DNA of 64,000 nucleotides from Silanimonas lenta DSM 16282. Lineage in GTDB: Bacteria; Pseudomonadota; Gammaproteobacteria; Xanthomonadales; Xanthomonadaceae. The translations under genes and the position numbers were made by a program. Under the pieces are notes generated by a model. That model ran no database searches. It was not told where the DNA came from and was given only the letters and a program-made list of their open reading frames with translations. Within the stretch, counting starts at the first letter, position 1. Every line of letters begins with the position of its first letter. Below, piece after piece: positions 11,639 through 19,596 of the stretch. The stretch is taken from assembly GCF_000429065.1 (NCBI RefSeq), contig NZ_KE386845.1, positions 154,781-218,780 on the forward strand, given 5' to 3'.

Positions 11639-12541
11639 TCAGAGCGGCAGGCTGCCCTCGAAGGCGGCGTAGCGGAACCGGTAGTCCGGGCCGCCGGCGG
11701 CGGCCTGCGGGGCATCGGTGTAGCCCAGGCGCAGGCGGAAGCGCAGGCCCTCCTTCCAGGCCGGGGTCTCCAGCAGGCCTTCGGCGAGCCGCGCCGGTTC
11801 ACGCCCGCCGCCCTGCACCTTGCGCTGCCCGGCCCCGAGCACCACGCGGGCGCGCAGGCCATGCAGGCGGCGGCTCCAGACCAGGGTGGCGAGGGCCTCG
11901 GCGTACTCGCCGGGGGCGAAATAGTCGGCGCGCTCCGGGGCGCTGTCGGCGAACCAGCGGGTGCGCAGCTGGGTCGAGATCCCCTGCGTCTCCGAGAGCA
12001 CTAGGCTGGCCGTGCCGCGCAGGTGCCGGCGCTGGTTACCGCCGGTGAAGTCCTGCCAACCGGCGACGCCCGTGAACGTGAGCCGATCCCCCACGGGCCA
12101 GTCCTGCGCCAGGCCGAGGAAGGTCTGGTAGCGGCCCTCGAGGGCGCCGCGCCGGGTGTCGAGGCGGTCGCGCTCGAGGAAGAATTCGGTGCGCGACGGC
12201 CCCTCCCGGTACAGCGTGCCCTCGCCCAGCCAGGTTTCGCCGTTGCCGCCGAGGCGGCCCGACCAGCGCCAGCCGCCGAGGTGCCCGGCCCCGCGCAGGA
12301 AGAGCCGGTTCTCGCCCACGTCCCACCCCTCGCCGCGGTAGCGCGCGCGCTCGGCGTTCAGGCCCCACCAGCGGTCCGGCGCCTCGCGCCGCGCCTGCCA
12401 GCTCGCGCCGGCGCGTGCGGTCGAGGTGCCCTCGCTGTCCTCCGACCACCAGCTGTCCCAGCCGAGGCCCTGCGCCATCGCGGCGGCGGGAAGGCCGAGG
12501 CCGACGGCCAGCGCCAGCAGGCGCGAGGTGATGCGGCTCAT
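11639..12541 (-). CDS. Secreted protein, probable outer-membrane beta-barrel
   Basis: 300 residues with a signal peptide (hydrophobic residues 6-22, cleavage near AMAQ). The rest alternates polar and aromatic residues (RWWGLNAERARYRGEGW, GGWRWSGRLGG, GRYQTFLGLAQDW), as in outer-membrane beta-barrels. I do not recognise the family securely; YaiO-like barrels are a possible comparison. Its ATG overlaps the stop of the glycosyltransferase gene (ATGA), so the two are co-translated and likely act together, perhaps in exporting or anchoring a polysaccharide. The stop codon lies exactly at the right edge of the IS110 element, which seems not to have removed coding sequence. Confidence 0.7.
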   Translation of the reverse strand: MSRITSRLLALAVGLGLPAAAMAQGLGWDSWWSEDSEGTSTARAGASWQARREAPDRWWGLNAERARYRGEGWDVGENRLFLRGAGHLGGWRWSGRLGGNGETWLGEGTLYREGPSRTEFFLERDRLDTRRGALEGRYQTFLGLAQDWPVGDRLTFTGVAGWQDFTGGNQRRHLRGTASLVLSETQGISTQLRTRWFADSAPERADYFAPGEYAEALATLVWSRRLHGLRARVVLGAGQRKVQGGGREPARLAEGLLETPAWKEGLRFRLRLGYTDAPQAAAGGPDYRFRYAAFEGSLPL

Positions 12542-13953
12542 TTCGTCCCCCAGGTCTTCTTCAGCTTGAACAACTCGGCAAGGTAGCCCTTCAGGCAGAC
12601 CGGCTGCAGCACCACGGTGTAGAGGAAGGCATAGAACAGGAAACCCTGCACGTTGCGCCGCACGCTCAGACCCTGCTCGTGGAACATGCGCGCCTGCACG
12701 CGGAAGATCACGAAGTTCCACAGCAAGGCCAGCGGCAGCACCAGCAGGGTCATCGGCCCGGCGATCCAGTACAGGCCGAACAGGGCGGCGACGATGCCCG
12801 GGATGAAGACCAGGGTGAAGGCGAGGTCCATCGGCAGGAACAGCAGGTTCCACCAGATGAACAGGGTCGACATCCGCGGCTTCCGCAGCAGGGCGCCGTG
12901 GCGCTGGAAGGCCTCGATCAGGCCGCGCGACCAGCGCTGGCGCTGGCGCGCGAACTGGCCGAGCGTCTCCGGCACGTTGGTGAACAGGCAGGCGTCCTCG
13001 GCGAAGCCCACCCGGTGACCGGCCTTCAGCAGGGCCCAGCTCACCACGATGTCCTCGCCCACGCAGTGCGGCAGGCCACCCACCTCGAGCAGGGCCGAGC
13101 GCCGGTAGATCGAGAAGGCACCCTGCGCCACCAGCGTGCCGTGGTACATGCTCTGCATGCGCTTCACCGCGGCGATGCCGTGGAAGTAGTCCCACTCCTG
13201 GGCCTTGGTCAGCCAGTTCACCCGCGAGTTGCGCACCAGCACCGCGCCGGCCACCGCGGCCGTACCCGGCGGGTCGGTGAGCAGGCGCTCGACGATGGCC
13301 CGCAGCCCGCCCTCGTACACCCAGGAGTCGGCATCCACGGTGACAACGTACTCATGGGTGGTCGACTCGAGGCCGACGTTGAGCACATGCGACTTGCCGC
13401 GGTTCACGGGCTGCGGCAACACGCGCACCAGGAAGCCCGGGCGGGTGTGGCGCGCCGCGGCCTTCAGCGCGACGGAGACGCTGGCATCGGTCGAGCCGTC
13501 GTCGATCACCAGTACCTCCACCTCGCCCGGATAGGCCTGCAGGGCGAGGCTGTCGAGGGTGTCGCCGATGGTCTTCTCCTCGTTGTAGCAGGCCACCAGC
13601 ACCGCGATCGGCGGGTAGTGCGCGAGGCGGCGCCGCTTCGGCCGGCGGTCCATCAGGATCGTCGCGCTGAGGAAGGCGTTCATGAAGCCCGGCACCCAGG
13701 CGATGAACCCGATGGCGAACAGGGCCAGGGCCCAGCCGGCCGCCGCCGCGAGGTCCCGCAGCCAGGGCAGCGAGAGCGCGATGCTGAGGGCCATCCAGGC
13801 GAAGGCGAAGGCCAGGGCCAGGGCGAACTTCGCCCGGACCGGCAGGTACCAGCGCCGGTACTCCCTGCGCGCCGCCGCGCTGGCCACGATCCCGGGATCG
13901 ATGGCGGCGATCTGCGGCTCGTTGGCGGCCATCGGCTCATCAGGAGGGGGCAT
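12538..13953 (-). CDS. Membrane glycosyltransferase family 2 (PgaC/NodC-like)
   Basis: 471-residue processive-type GT2 enzyme. Two N-terminal helices (about residues 42-62 and 72-95) precede the catalytic domain with DDG (151-153), DAD (207-209), GED (299-301, catalytic base) and QRQRW (337-341), the set found in poly-N-acetylglucosamine, chitin-oligosaccharide and hyaluronan synthases. C-terminal helices (about 357-435) would form the polymer channel. No PgaA, PgaB or BcsB homologue is nearby, so the sugar and polymer are unknown. The partner downstream is a probable beta-barrel. The start could also be the ATG at 13932; neither has a strong Shine-Dalgarno sequence. Confidence 0.85.
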   Translation of the reverse strand: MPPPDEPMAANEPQIAAIDPGIVASAAARREYRRWYLPVRAKFALALAFAFAWMALSIALSLPWLRDLAAAAGWALALFAIGFIAWVPGFMNAFLSATILMDRRPKRRRLAHYPPIAVLVACYNEEKTIGDTLDSLALQAYPGEVEVLVIDDGSTDASVSVALKAAARHTRPGFLVRVLPQPVNRGKSHVLNVGLESTTHEYVVTVDADSWVYEGGLRAIVERLLTDPPGTAAVAGAVLVRNSRVNWLTKAQEWDYFHGIAAVKRMQSMYHGTLVAQGAFSIYRRSALLEVGGLPHCVGEDIVVSWALLKAGHRVGFAEDACLFTNVPETLGQFARQRQRWSRGLIEAFQRHGALLRKPRMSTLFIWWNLLFLPMDLAFTLVFIPGIVAALFGLYWIAGPMTLLVLPLALLWNFVIFRVQARMFHEQGLSVRRNVQGFLFYAFLYTVVLQPVCLKGYLAELFKLKKTWGTK

Positions 13954-13998
13954 CGGTCAACGGTCGCGCCGCTGGGCCGGCGCCTGAACTGTGGAATA

Positions 13999-14021
13999 GC
14001 GTGCATTCTTCATACGCACGC
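13999..14021. promoter_or_regulatory. Inverted repeat upstream of the glycosyltransferase gene
   Basis: GCGTGC (13999-14004) and GCACGC (14016-14021) are separated by 11 nt and lie 46 nt before the glycosyltransferase start, in the 127-nt gap after asnB. The spacing suits a dimeric repressor or activator. No regulator family is implied by the sequence. Confidence 0.3.
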
Positions 14022-14080
14022 CCCGCCTGCCGCTGAACCTGTGACCGGGTTTGCAGACTTTTGCGTCTTTTTGCGCGGGT

Positions 14081-15778
14081 TCACATTCCGGAGAGCACCG
14101 CCTGCTCGTGCACGCCGGCCACGGCCCGGCCGCTCGGGTCGGCCGCCTTCGCGAAAGCGGCGTCCCAGACGAGGGCCGCCGGCGAGGAGCAGGCGATCGA
14201 CTTGCCGCCCGGCACCGTGGCCGCGGCCGCTGCCCCGGGGAAGTGCGACTCGAAGAGGCGGCGGTAGAAATAGGCCTCCTTGGTCTGCGGTGGATTGATC
14301 GGGAAGCGGCGCTCGGCGCCGGCGAACTCGGCATCACTCACCTGCGCCTCGGCATGGGCCTTGAGGCCGTCGATCCAGCCATAGCCCACGCCATCGCTGA
14401 ACTGCTCCTTCTGCCGCCACAGGATGCTCTCGGGCAGGCAGCCCTCGAAGGCCGTGCGCAAGAGCCACTTCTCCACCGGCCGGCCACCGGGCTGGCGCGG
14501 ACGCACCCGCTTCTGTTCCGGATCGATCGCCATCGCCACGTCGAGGAAGGCAAGATCGAGGAAGGGCACGCGCGCTTCGATGCCGAAAGCCGCCATGCTC
14601 TTGTTGGCGCGCAGGCAGTCGAACTGGTGCAGGGCGTCGAGCTTGCGCAGCGTCTCGGCGTGGAACTCGCGTGCATCCGGCGCCTTGTGGAAGTAGAGGT
14701 AGCCGCCGAACACCTCGTCGCTGCCCTCGCCCGAGAGCACCATCTTGATGCCCATCGAGCGGATGCGCCGGGCCAAGAGGAACATCGGCGTCGAGGCACG
14801 GACCGTCGTCACGTCATAGGTCTCGATATGGCGGATCACCTCGGAGAGCGCATCCAGCCCCTCCTCGAAGCTGAAATGGAACTCGTGGTGGGCGGTGCCC
14901 AGGGCCTCGGCCGCTACGCGCGCAGCGGCGAGATCCGGCGAGCCTTCCAGCCCCACGGCGAAGCTGTGCAGGCGCGGCCACCAGGCCTCGCTCCGGCCGT
15001 CATCTTCCACGCGATTCCGGGCGAACTGCGCCGCGCACCAGGCCACCACCGAGGAATCGAGGCCGCCGGAGAGCAGCACGCCGTAGGGCACGTCGCACAT
15101 CAACTGCCGGCGCACCGCCTGCATCAGGGCCTCCTTCAGCGCGACGGGTTCGATGCGCTGGCCTTCCACCTTCGCGTAATCGCGCCAGTCACGTCTGCGG
15201 TAGGGGCGGATCGTGCCTTCGGCCGAATCCAGCAGGTGGCCGGGCGGGAAGATCGCCACGTCCTCGCACACCCCCATGAGCGCCTTCATCTCGGAGGCCA
15301 CCCACAGGCGGCCTTCATGGTCGTGGCCGTAGTAGAGCGGAATCACGCCCACCGGATCGCGGGCGATGAGATAGCGCTGCTGCGCGGCATCCCAGAGGGC
15401 GAAGGCGAAGATGCCGTTGAGCGAATCGACGAAGCCCGGCCCCTGCTCGCGCCACAGGGCATTGATCACCTCGCAGTCGCTCTGCGTGGTGAAGGCGTAC
15501 GGCATGGTGAGCGCGGTCTCCAGCTCGCGGTGGTTGTAGATCTCGCCATTCACCGCCAGCGCCAGCGCGCCGTCGGGGGAGCGTAGGGGCTGGGCCCCGC
15601 CGTGGATGTCGACGATGGCGAGGCGCTCGTGCGCCAGCACGGCACCGGCATCGGCGTAGACGCCGCTCCAGTCCGGGCCGCGGTGGCGGATGCGTGCCGC
15701 GGCCTGCACGGCCTGCCGGCGCAGGGGCTCGAGCTCGGTGCCGGGTTTGAGGCCGAAGATTGCAACGATGCCGCACAT
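14081..15778 (-). CDS. asnB: Asparagine synthase (glutamine-hydrolysing)
   Basis: 565 residues, near the E. coli AsnB length of 554. It makes Asn from Asp, Gln and ATP. The N-terminal glutaminase domain begins with the nucleophile Cys2 (MCGIVAIFG) and has RHRGPD and VNGEIYNH. The synthetase domain carries the pyrophosphatase loop SGGLDSS (237-243) and the GEGSDEVFGGY motif. The C-terminus has a long Ala-rich tail. A 139-nt leader separates it from an Asn-rich leader peptide, with a terminator hairpin between, so expression is probably set by attenuation. The next gene downstream on the same strand is the glycosyltransferase, 127 nt away. Confidence 0.95.
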   Translation of the reverse strand: MCGIVAIFGLKPGTELEPLRRQAVQAAARIRHRGPDWSGVYADAGAVLAHERLAIVDIHGGAQPLRSPDGALALAVNGEIYNHRELETALTMPYAFTTQSDCEVINALWREQGPGFVDSLNGIFAFALWDAAQQRYLIARDPVGVIPLYYGHDHEGRLWVASEMKALMGVCEDVAIFPPGHLLDSAEGTIRPYRRRDWRDYAKVEGQRIEPVALKEALMQAVRRQLMCDVPYGVLLSGGLDSSVVAWCAAQFARNRVEDDGRSEAWWPRLHSFAVGLEGSPDLAAARVAAEALGTAHHEFHFSFEEGLDALSEVIRHIETYDVTTVRASTPMFLLARRIRSMGIKMVLSGEGSDEVFGGYLYFHKAPDAREFHAETLRKLDALHQFDCLRANKSMAAFGIEARVPFLDLAFLDVAMAIDPEQKRVRPRQPGGRPVEKWLLRTAFEGCLPESILWRQKEQFSDGVGYGWIDGLKAHAEAQVSDAEFAGAERRFPINPPQTKEAYFYRRLFESHFPGAAAAATVPGGKSIACSSPAALVWDAAFAKAADPSGRAVAGVHEQAVLSGM

Positions 15779-15845
15779 GGGGAGTCCTTATGAGCTGAGA
15801 GTGAAAAAGACGAGGAACGGGGAGCGAGGGGAAATCGAGAGCGCC

Positions 15846-15883
15846 AAAAGCGGAAGGCCCGCGCTGTTGCCAGGCGGGCCTTC
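15846..15883 (-). terminator. Intrinsic terminator (attenuator) in the asnB leader
   Basis: On the minus strand, a perfect 10-bp stem GAAGGCCCGC / GCGGGCCTTC (15883-15874 and 15862-15853) with an 11-nt loop is followed by CGCTTTT. It lies 33 nt after the stop of the leader peptide and 74 nt before asnB. No minus-strand gene other than the leader ends here, so its role must be within the leader transcript. CCGCCTGGC (15877-15869) can alternatively pair with leader bases 15940-15938 and 15934-15929. Confidence 0.8.
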
Positions 15884-15916
15884 GTCGGTTCGGTGGGTTC
15901 GGTGTGCTGAACGCGC

Positions 15917-15985
15917 CTAGCGCCGCGGCCGCCTTCCGGCGTTGCGGTTGTTGGCGTTGTTGCGGTTGAGCACGGCGTTCGACAT
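15917..15985 (-). CDS. Asn-rich leader peptide of asnB
   Basis: 22 codons plus TAG. The peptide is MSNAVLNRNNANNRNAGRRP followed by RR: Asn occurs at positions 3, 7, 9, 10, 12, 13 and 15, always as AAC. Such enrichment in a GC-rich genome, directly upstream of an asparagine synthase and an intrinsic terminator, matches the leader peptides of his, trp, leu and thr attenuators. The ATG lies at the expected transcription start of a TTGCCA-N18-TAGCGT promoter, and there is no Shine-Dalgarno sequence, so the message may be leaderless. A ribosome stalled on uncharged tRNA-Asn codons would favour asnB transcription. This mechanism is inferred. Confidence 0.78.
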   Translation of the reverse strand: MSNAVLNRNNANNRNAGRRPRR

Positions 15986-15992
15986 GGCGCCG

Positions 15993-16022
15993 ACGCTAAC
16001 CCGGCCGCCGCGGGGATGGCAA
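15993..16022 (-). promoter_or_regulatory. Candidate promoter of the asnB leader
   Basis: Minus strand: TTGCCA (16022-16017), 18-nt spacer, TAGCGT (15998-15993). The -35 matches the sigma-70 consensus in 5 of 6 positions. The predicted start falls on or next to the A of the leader ATG at 15985. It is divergent from the OmpA-family gene. Confidence 0.6.
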
Positions 16023-16106
16023 GCGCCGGTTGCAACGGCAACCAATGCGCTGTCGCCGGGCCCTGCTAGGCTTTCTCTCACCCGAACCACGACGGAGCCC
16101 CCCGCG

Positions 16107-17156
16107 ATGTCCCTGCCCCGCCTGCTGGCCACCCTGCGCCCCCTGTTCGCCGGCCTTCTGCTCGGCCTGCCGCTCGCCGCCTCCGCCGCCGACGTGGCCG
16201 GCAGTGCCGATCCGCCCGGTTTCAAGCGCATCACCGGCTCGGAGATCTTCTTCCAGAGCAAGGCCGACTTCGCCGCCCTCAGCTTCGCCCTGCAGAAGAT
16301 CGAGTGGAGCGGCGCGGAATCGAAGGTGAAACCCTTCCGCCGCGTCGATGCCGAAGGCCGGCGCATCACCACCTACTACCGCATCCCCGCCGGCATGGGC
16401 GTGATGGAGGTGCTGCGTAACTACGAGCAGGAGCTGCGTGCCCAGGGCTTCGAGATCGCCTTCTCCGGCATCGGCGAGGCAGTGGAGACGGTGGGCTACA
16501 ACAACCAGATCGCCCGAGAGGTGCTGGGCATGACCGGCACCTATGGCAATCCGGAGGAACGCGCGCAGTGGCCGTTCCAGAACGCTGCCGAGGCAAAAGC
16601 CGGCTATCTTGCGGCGAGGAAGCCGGGCGCCTCGGGCAATACCTGGGCCAGCGCCTACATCGTCGAGAACACCGTGGACCGCTGGATGAACCTGCCCGCC
16701 GGCCTCACCCTGGTGCGCTTCGATGTGCTCGAGGAGAAGCCGCGCGAGCAGCGCATGAGCCTGGTCCGGAGCGAGGAGATGGCCCGGCGCATCACCGCCG
16801 ATGGCCGCATCGCGCTCTACGGCATCCTGTTCGACACCGACTCGGCGACGATCAGGCCGGAATCGGAGGCCACGCTGGCCGAGGTGGCCAAGCTGCTGCA
16901 GGCCACACCCTCGCTGAAGCTGCTGGTGGTGGGCCATACCGACACCCAGGGCAGCTTCAGCTACAACCGCAGCCTGTCGCAGCGTCGCGCCGAATCGGTG
17001 GTGGCGAACCTGCGCGCCAAGGGCATCGCCGCAGACCGCCTGTTCCCGGTGGGCGTCAGCTTCGCCGCGCCGGTGGCCAGCAATGCCAGCGAGGATGGAC
17101 GGGCGAAGAACCGCCGCGTCGAACTGGTCGACGTGGCCGGCGGCCGCACCGACTGA
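16107..17156 (+). CDS. OmpA family protein
   Basis: 349 residues. A signal peptide (hydrophobic residues 11-27, cleavage near ASAAD) is followed by a roughly 200-residue domain I do not recognise, containing the segments ITGSEIFFQSKADF and MGVMEVLRNYEQELRAQGFE; this part resembles DUF4892-like regions of similar proteins only loosely. The C-terminal OmpA domain (about residues 235-345) has the peptidoglycan-binding pattern: VVGHTDTQGSFSYNRSLSQ, RRAESVVANL and NRRVEL. It should sit in the periplasm or outer membrane and bind peptidoglycan. Shine-Dalgarno ACGGAG precedes the ATG. TAGGCT (16067-16072) may be its -10 box. It converges with dapE. Confidence 0.85.
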   Translation: MSLPRLLATLRPLFAGLLLGLPLAASAADVAGSADPPGFKRITGSEIFFQSKADFAALSFALQKIEWSGAESKVKPFRRVDAEGRRITTYYRIPAGMGVMEVLRNYEQELRAQGFEIAFSGIGEAVETVGYNNQIAREVLGMTGTYGNPEERAQWPFQNAAEAKAGYLAARKPGASGNTWASAYIVENTVDRWMNLPAGLTLVRFDVLEEKPREQRMSLVRSEEMARRITADGRIALYGILFDTDSATIRPESEATLAEVAKLLQATPSLKLLVVGHTDTQGSFSYNRSLSQRRAESVVANLRAKGIAADRLFPVGVSFAAPVASNASEDGRAKNRRVELVDVAGGRTD

Positions 17157-17171
17157 ACACCGCACGGTGCC

Positions 17172-17200
17172 CGCGGCACGGGCTTCAGCCCCGTGCCGCG
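17172..17200. terminator. Strong hairpin between convergent ompA-like and dapE genes
   Basis: CGCGGCACGGG (17172-17182) and CCCGTGCCGCG (17190-17200) form a perfect 11-bp stem with a 7-nt loop. The dapE stop codon (17185-17187) lies in the loop. No T-run follows on either strand, so termination may be factor-assisted or the hairpin may protect transcript ends. Confidence 0.45.
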
Positions 17201-18363
17201 TGGCCGGCCCAGACCCGTTCCACCACCTCGGCGAACAGGCCCGGCAGTGCCTCCAGCTCCTCGAGGCGCACGCCCTCGTCGATCTTGTGGATGCTGGCAT
17301 TGCACGGCCCCAGTTCGACGCACTCGGCGCCGAGCGGGGCGATGAAGCGGGCATCGGAGGTGCCGCCCCTGGTGTTCTCGTCGGGCGTGATCCCGCAGCG
17401 TGCCTCGATCGCCGCGCGCGCCGCGCGGCGCAGCACGCCCTCCGCGCAGTGGAAAGGCTCGCCGGAGCGCCGCCAGCGGCAGTCGGCATCGAGGCCATGG
17501 CGGGCGAGCGTGGCCTCGAACTCGGCGACCAGGGCATCGCTGGTCCAGTGCGGGTTGAAGCGGAAGTTCGCCACGAACTCGAGCTGGCCCGGGATCACGT
17601 TGTCGGCGCCGGTGCCGGCGGCGATGTTCGAGACCTGGAAGCTGGTGGGCGGGAAGCTGGCATAGCCCTCGTCCCAGCGCCGGGCACAGAGCTCGGCGAG
17701 CGCCGGCGCCAGCGCGTGGATGGGGTTGAGCGCCTTTTCCGGGTAGGCCACATGGCCCTGCACCCCGCGCACCGTCACCGCCACCGAGAGCGATCCGCGC
17801 CGCCCCACCCGCAGCACGTCGCCAAGCCGCTCGGAGGACGAGGGCTCGCCGGTGATGCAGTAATCGATGCACTGGCCGGTGGCGCGGAAATGCTCGGCCA
17901 CCTTTCGAACACCGTCGATCGCCGGCCCCTCCTCGTCCGAGGTCAGCAGCACGGCCAAGGTGCCGGGATGGTCCGGGTGCGCGGCGACGAGCTGCTCCAT
18001 CGCCACCACGAAGGCCGCCACGCTGCCCTTCATGTCGGCGGCACCGCGGCCGTGCAGCACGCCCGCGCGGACCGTCGGCACGAAGGGATCGGAGGCCCAG
18101 GCCTCGCGCGGGCCGGGCGGCACCACGTCGGTGTGGCCGAGCAGCAGGACCACCGGACTGCCCCGCCCGCGCGTGGCCCAGAGGTTCTTCACTTCGCCGA
18201 AGTCGAGCTGGCGGCACTCGAACCCGGCCGCCGAGAGACGCGCCGCGACGAGCGCCTGGCAGCCGGCATCCTCCGGCGTCACCGAGGGCCGCGCGATCAA
18301 GGCCTTGGCGAGCGCCAGCACTGGCGAATCGCCCTTGGCCGCCCCCCTCTCCGGCCCGCTCAT
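17185..18363 (-). CDS. dapE: Succinyl-diaminopimelate desuccinylase
   Basis: 392 residues (E. coli 375). It cleaves N-succinyl-LL-diaminopimelate to LL-DAP in lysine and peptidoglycan precursor synthesis. M20 peptidase-family motifs are visible: [12 protein letters not shown] (first zinc ligand His and the Asp), GRGAADMKG (bridging Asp), TSDEEG (catalytic Glu), [16 protein letters not shown] and the C-terminal [11 protein letters not shown] His ligand. Its ATG overlaps the stop of the ArsC-like gene (ATGA). It is the last gene of the map-glnD-dapD-arsC-like-dapE operon. The succinylase partner dapD is two genes upstream, so both succinyl-pathway steps lie together. Confidence 0.94.
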   Translation of the reverse strand: MSGPERGAAKGDSPVLALAKALIARPSVTPEDAGCQALVAARLSAAGFECRQLDFGEVKNLWATRGRGSPVVLLLGHTDVVPPGPREAWASDPFVPTVRAGVLHGRGAADMKGSVAAFVVAMEQLVAAHPDHPGTLAVLLTSDEEGPAIDGVRKVAEHFRATGQCIDYCITGEPSSSERLGDVLRVGRRGSLSVAVTVRGVQGHVAYPEKALNPIHALAPALAELCARRWDEGYASFPPTSFQVSNIAAGTGADNVIPGQLEFVANFRFNPHWTSDALVAEFEATLARHGLDADCRWRRSGEPFHCAEGVLRRAARAAIEARCGITPDENTRGGTSDARFIAPLGAECVELGPCNASIHKIDEGVRLEELEALPGLFAEVVERVWAGHAARG

Positions 18364-18734
18364 TTCTTCACCCCGAAGCGGGCCTTGAAGGCATTGTCGG
18401 TGAAGCCCACCGAGACCACGCCGTCGGCCGTCACCAGCACCGGGCGCTTGATCAGCGCCGGATGCTCCTTGAGCAGCAGGGTCCACTCCGGGTCGCTGCC
18501 CGGCGCCTTGCGCGCCTCGGGTAGCTGCCGCCAGGTGGTGCTGGCCTTGTTGACCAGTTTCTCCCAGCCGCCGAGCTGGACGGCCCAGGCCTTCAGCACC
18601 TCGGGCGGCTGGCGCTCGGCGCGGTAGTCGATGAAGACATGGGGGATGCCGAAGCGCTCCAGCCAGTTCCGCGCCTTCCGGCAGGTATCGCAGGTGGGCA
18701 GGCCGTAGAGGCGTACCGGTGCCGTGTCGCTCAT
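18360..18734 (-). CDS. ArsC/Spx-family thioredoxin-fold protein (YffB-like)
   Basis: 124 residues. A CxxC pair (Cys15 and Cys18, in [14 protein letters not shown]), a conserved cis-Pro region ([11 protein letters not shown]) and the C-terminal GF segment place it in the ArsC/Spx/YffB group. YffB is next to dapE in E. coli as well, and no arsenic gene is present here, so a general glutathione-linked reductase role is likelier than arsenate reduction. The substrate is unknown. It lies 10 nt after dapD and overlaps dapE by 4 nt. The start was chosen at the ATG directly before the conserved N-terminus. Confidence 0.85.
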   Translation of the reverse strand: MSDTAPVRLYGLPTCDTCRKARNWLERFGIPHVFIDYRAERQPPEVLKAWAVQLGGWEKLVNKASTTWRQLPEARKAPGSDPEWTLLLKEHPALIKRPVLVTADGVVSVGFTDNAFKARFGVKK

Positions 18735-18744
18735 GGCCCCTCCC

Positions 18745-19596
18745 TCACTCGCCGCTGCGCAGCAGTTCGTTGATCGAGGTCTTGGCGCGGGTCCTGGCAT
18801 CGACCTGCTTCACGATCACCGCGGCGTACAGGCTGTACTTGCCGTCTGCGGAGGGCAGCTGGCCCGAGACCACCACGCTGCCGGCCGGCACCCGGCCATA
18901 GCTGATCTCGCCGGTCATGCGGTTGTAGATGCGGGTGCTCTGACCGATGAACACGCCCATGCCGATCACGCTGCCGCGCTCCACCACCACGCCCTCGACG
19001 ATCTCGGAGCGGGCGCCGATGAAGCAGTCGTCCTCGATGATGGTGGGGCTGGCCTGCAGGGGCTCGAGCACGCCGCCGATGCCGGCGCCGCCGGAGAGAT
19101 GGCAGCGCGCGCCCACCTGGGCGCAGCTGCCCACCGTGGCCCAGGTATCCACCATGGTGCCAGGACCGATATGGGCGCCGATGTTGACGAAGCTCGGCAT
19201 CAGCACCACGTCCTTGCCGATGTGCGCGCCGCGGCGCACCACCGCGCCGGGCACCACGCGGGCGCCAAGCTCGCGGAAGTCGGCGGCGTCGAAGCCCTCG
19301 AAGCGCAGCGGCACCTTGTCCCAGTAGGGGGCGGGCTCGGCCTCGACGAGGCGCATGTCGTTGCAGCGGAAATACAGCAGCACCGCCTTCTTCACCCACT
19401 CGTTCACCCGCCACGTGCCGTCGCTGTTCGGCTCGGCCACGCGCAGCCTGCCGGCTTCCAGCTGCCCCACCACGGTCTCCACCATCTCGCGCAGCGAGCC
19501 GTCGATCTCGGCCTGCGAGAGCGAGGCACGGCGCTCGAAAGCCGATTCGATGAGAGGCTGCAGGTCAGCGATGACGGGGCTCTTGCGACGGGGCAT
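18745..19596 (-). CDS. dapD: 2,3,4,5-tetrahydropyridine-2,6-dicarboxylate N-succinyltransferase
   Basis: 283 residues (E. coli 274). It transfers succinate from succinyl-CoA to tetrahydrodipicolinate, committing it to meso-DAP and lysine. An N-terminal helical domain is followed by a left-handed beta-helix of hexapeptide repeats ([40 protein letters not shown]) and the [11 protein letters not shown] segment of the family. An AAGGAG Shine-Dalgarno sequence lies 8 nt before the ATG, inside the end of glnD, which overlaps dapD by 32 nt. This is the usual gammaproteobacterial neighbour of glnD. Confidence 0.95.
   Translation of the reverse strand: MPRRKSPVIADLQPLIESAFERRASLSQAEIDGSLREMVETVVGQLEAGRLRVAEPNSDGTWRVNEWVKKAVLLYFRCNDMRLVEAEPAPYWDKVPLRFEGFDAADFRELGARVVPGAVVRRGAHIGKDVVLMPSFVNIGAHIGPGTMVDTWATVGSCAQVGARCHLSGGAGIGGVLEPLQASPTIIEDDCFIGARSEIVEGVVVERGSVIGMGVFIGQSTRIYNRMTGEISYGRVPAGSVVVSGQLPSADGKYSLYAAVIVKQVDARTRAKTSINELLRSGE

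Noticed and set aside
15858-15883. The stem near 15853-15883 as a plus-strand terminator
   Set aside because: No plus-strand gene ends here and the T-run is on the minus-strand side, toward asnB.
18360-18734. True arsenate reductase
   Set aside because: No ars genes nearby, and the order next to dapE matches YffB, a non-arsenic member of the fold.
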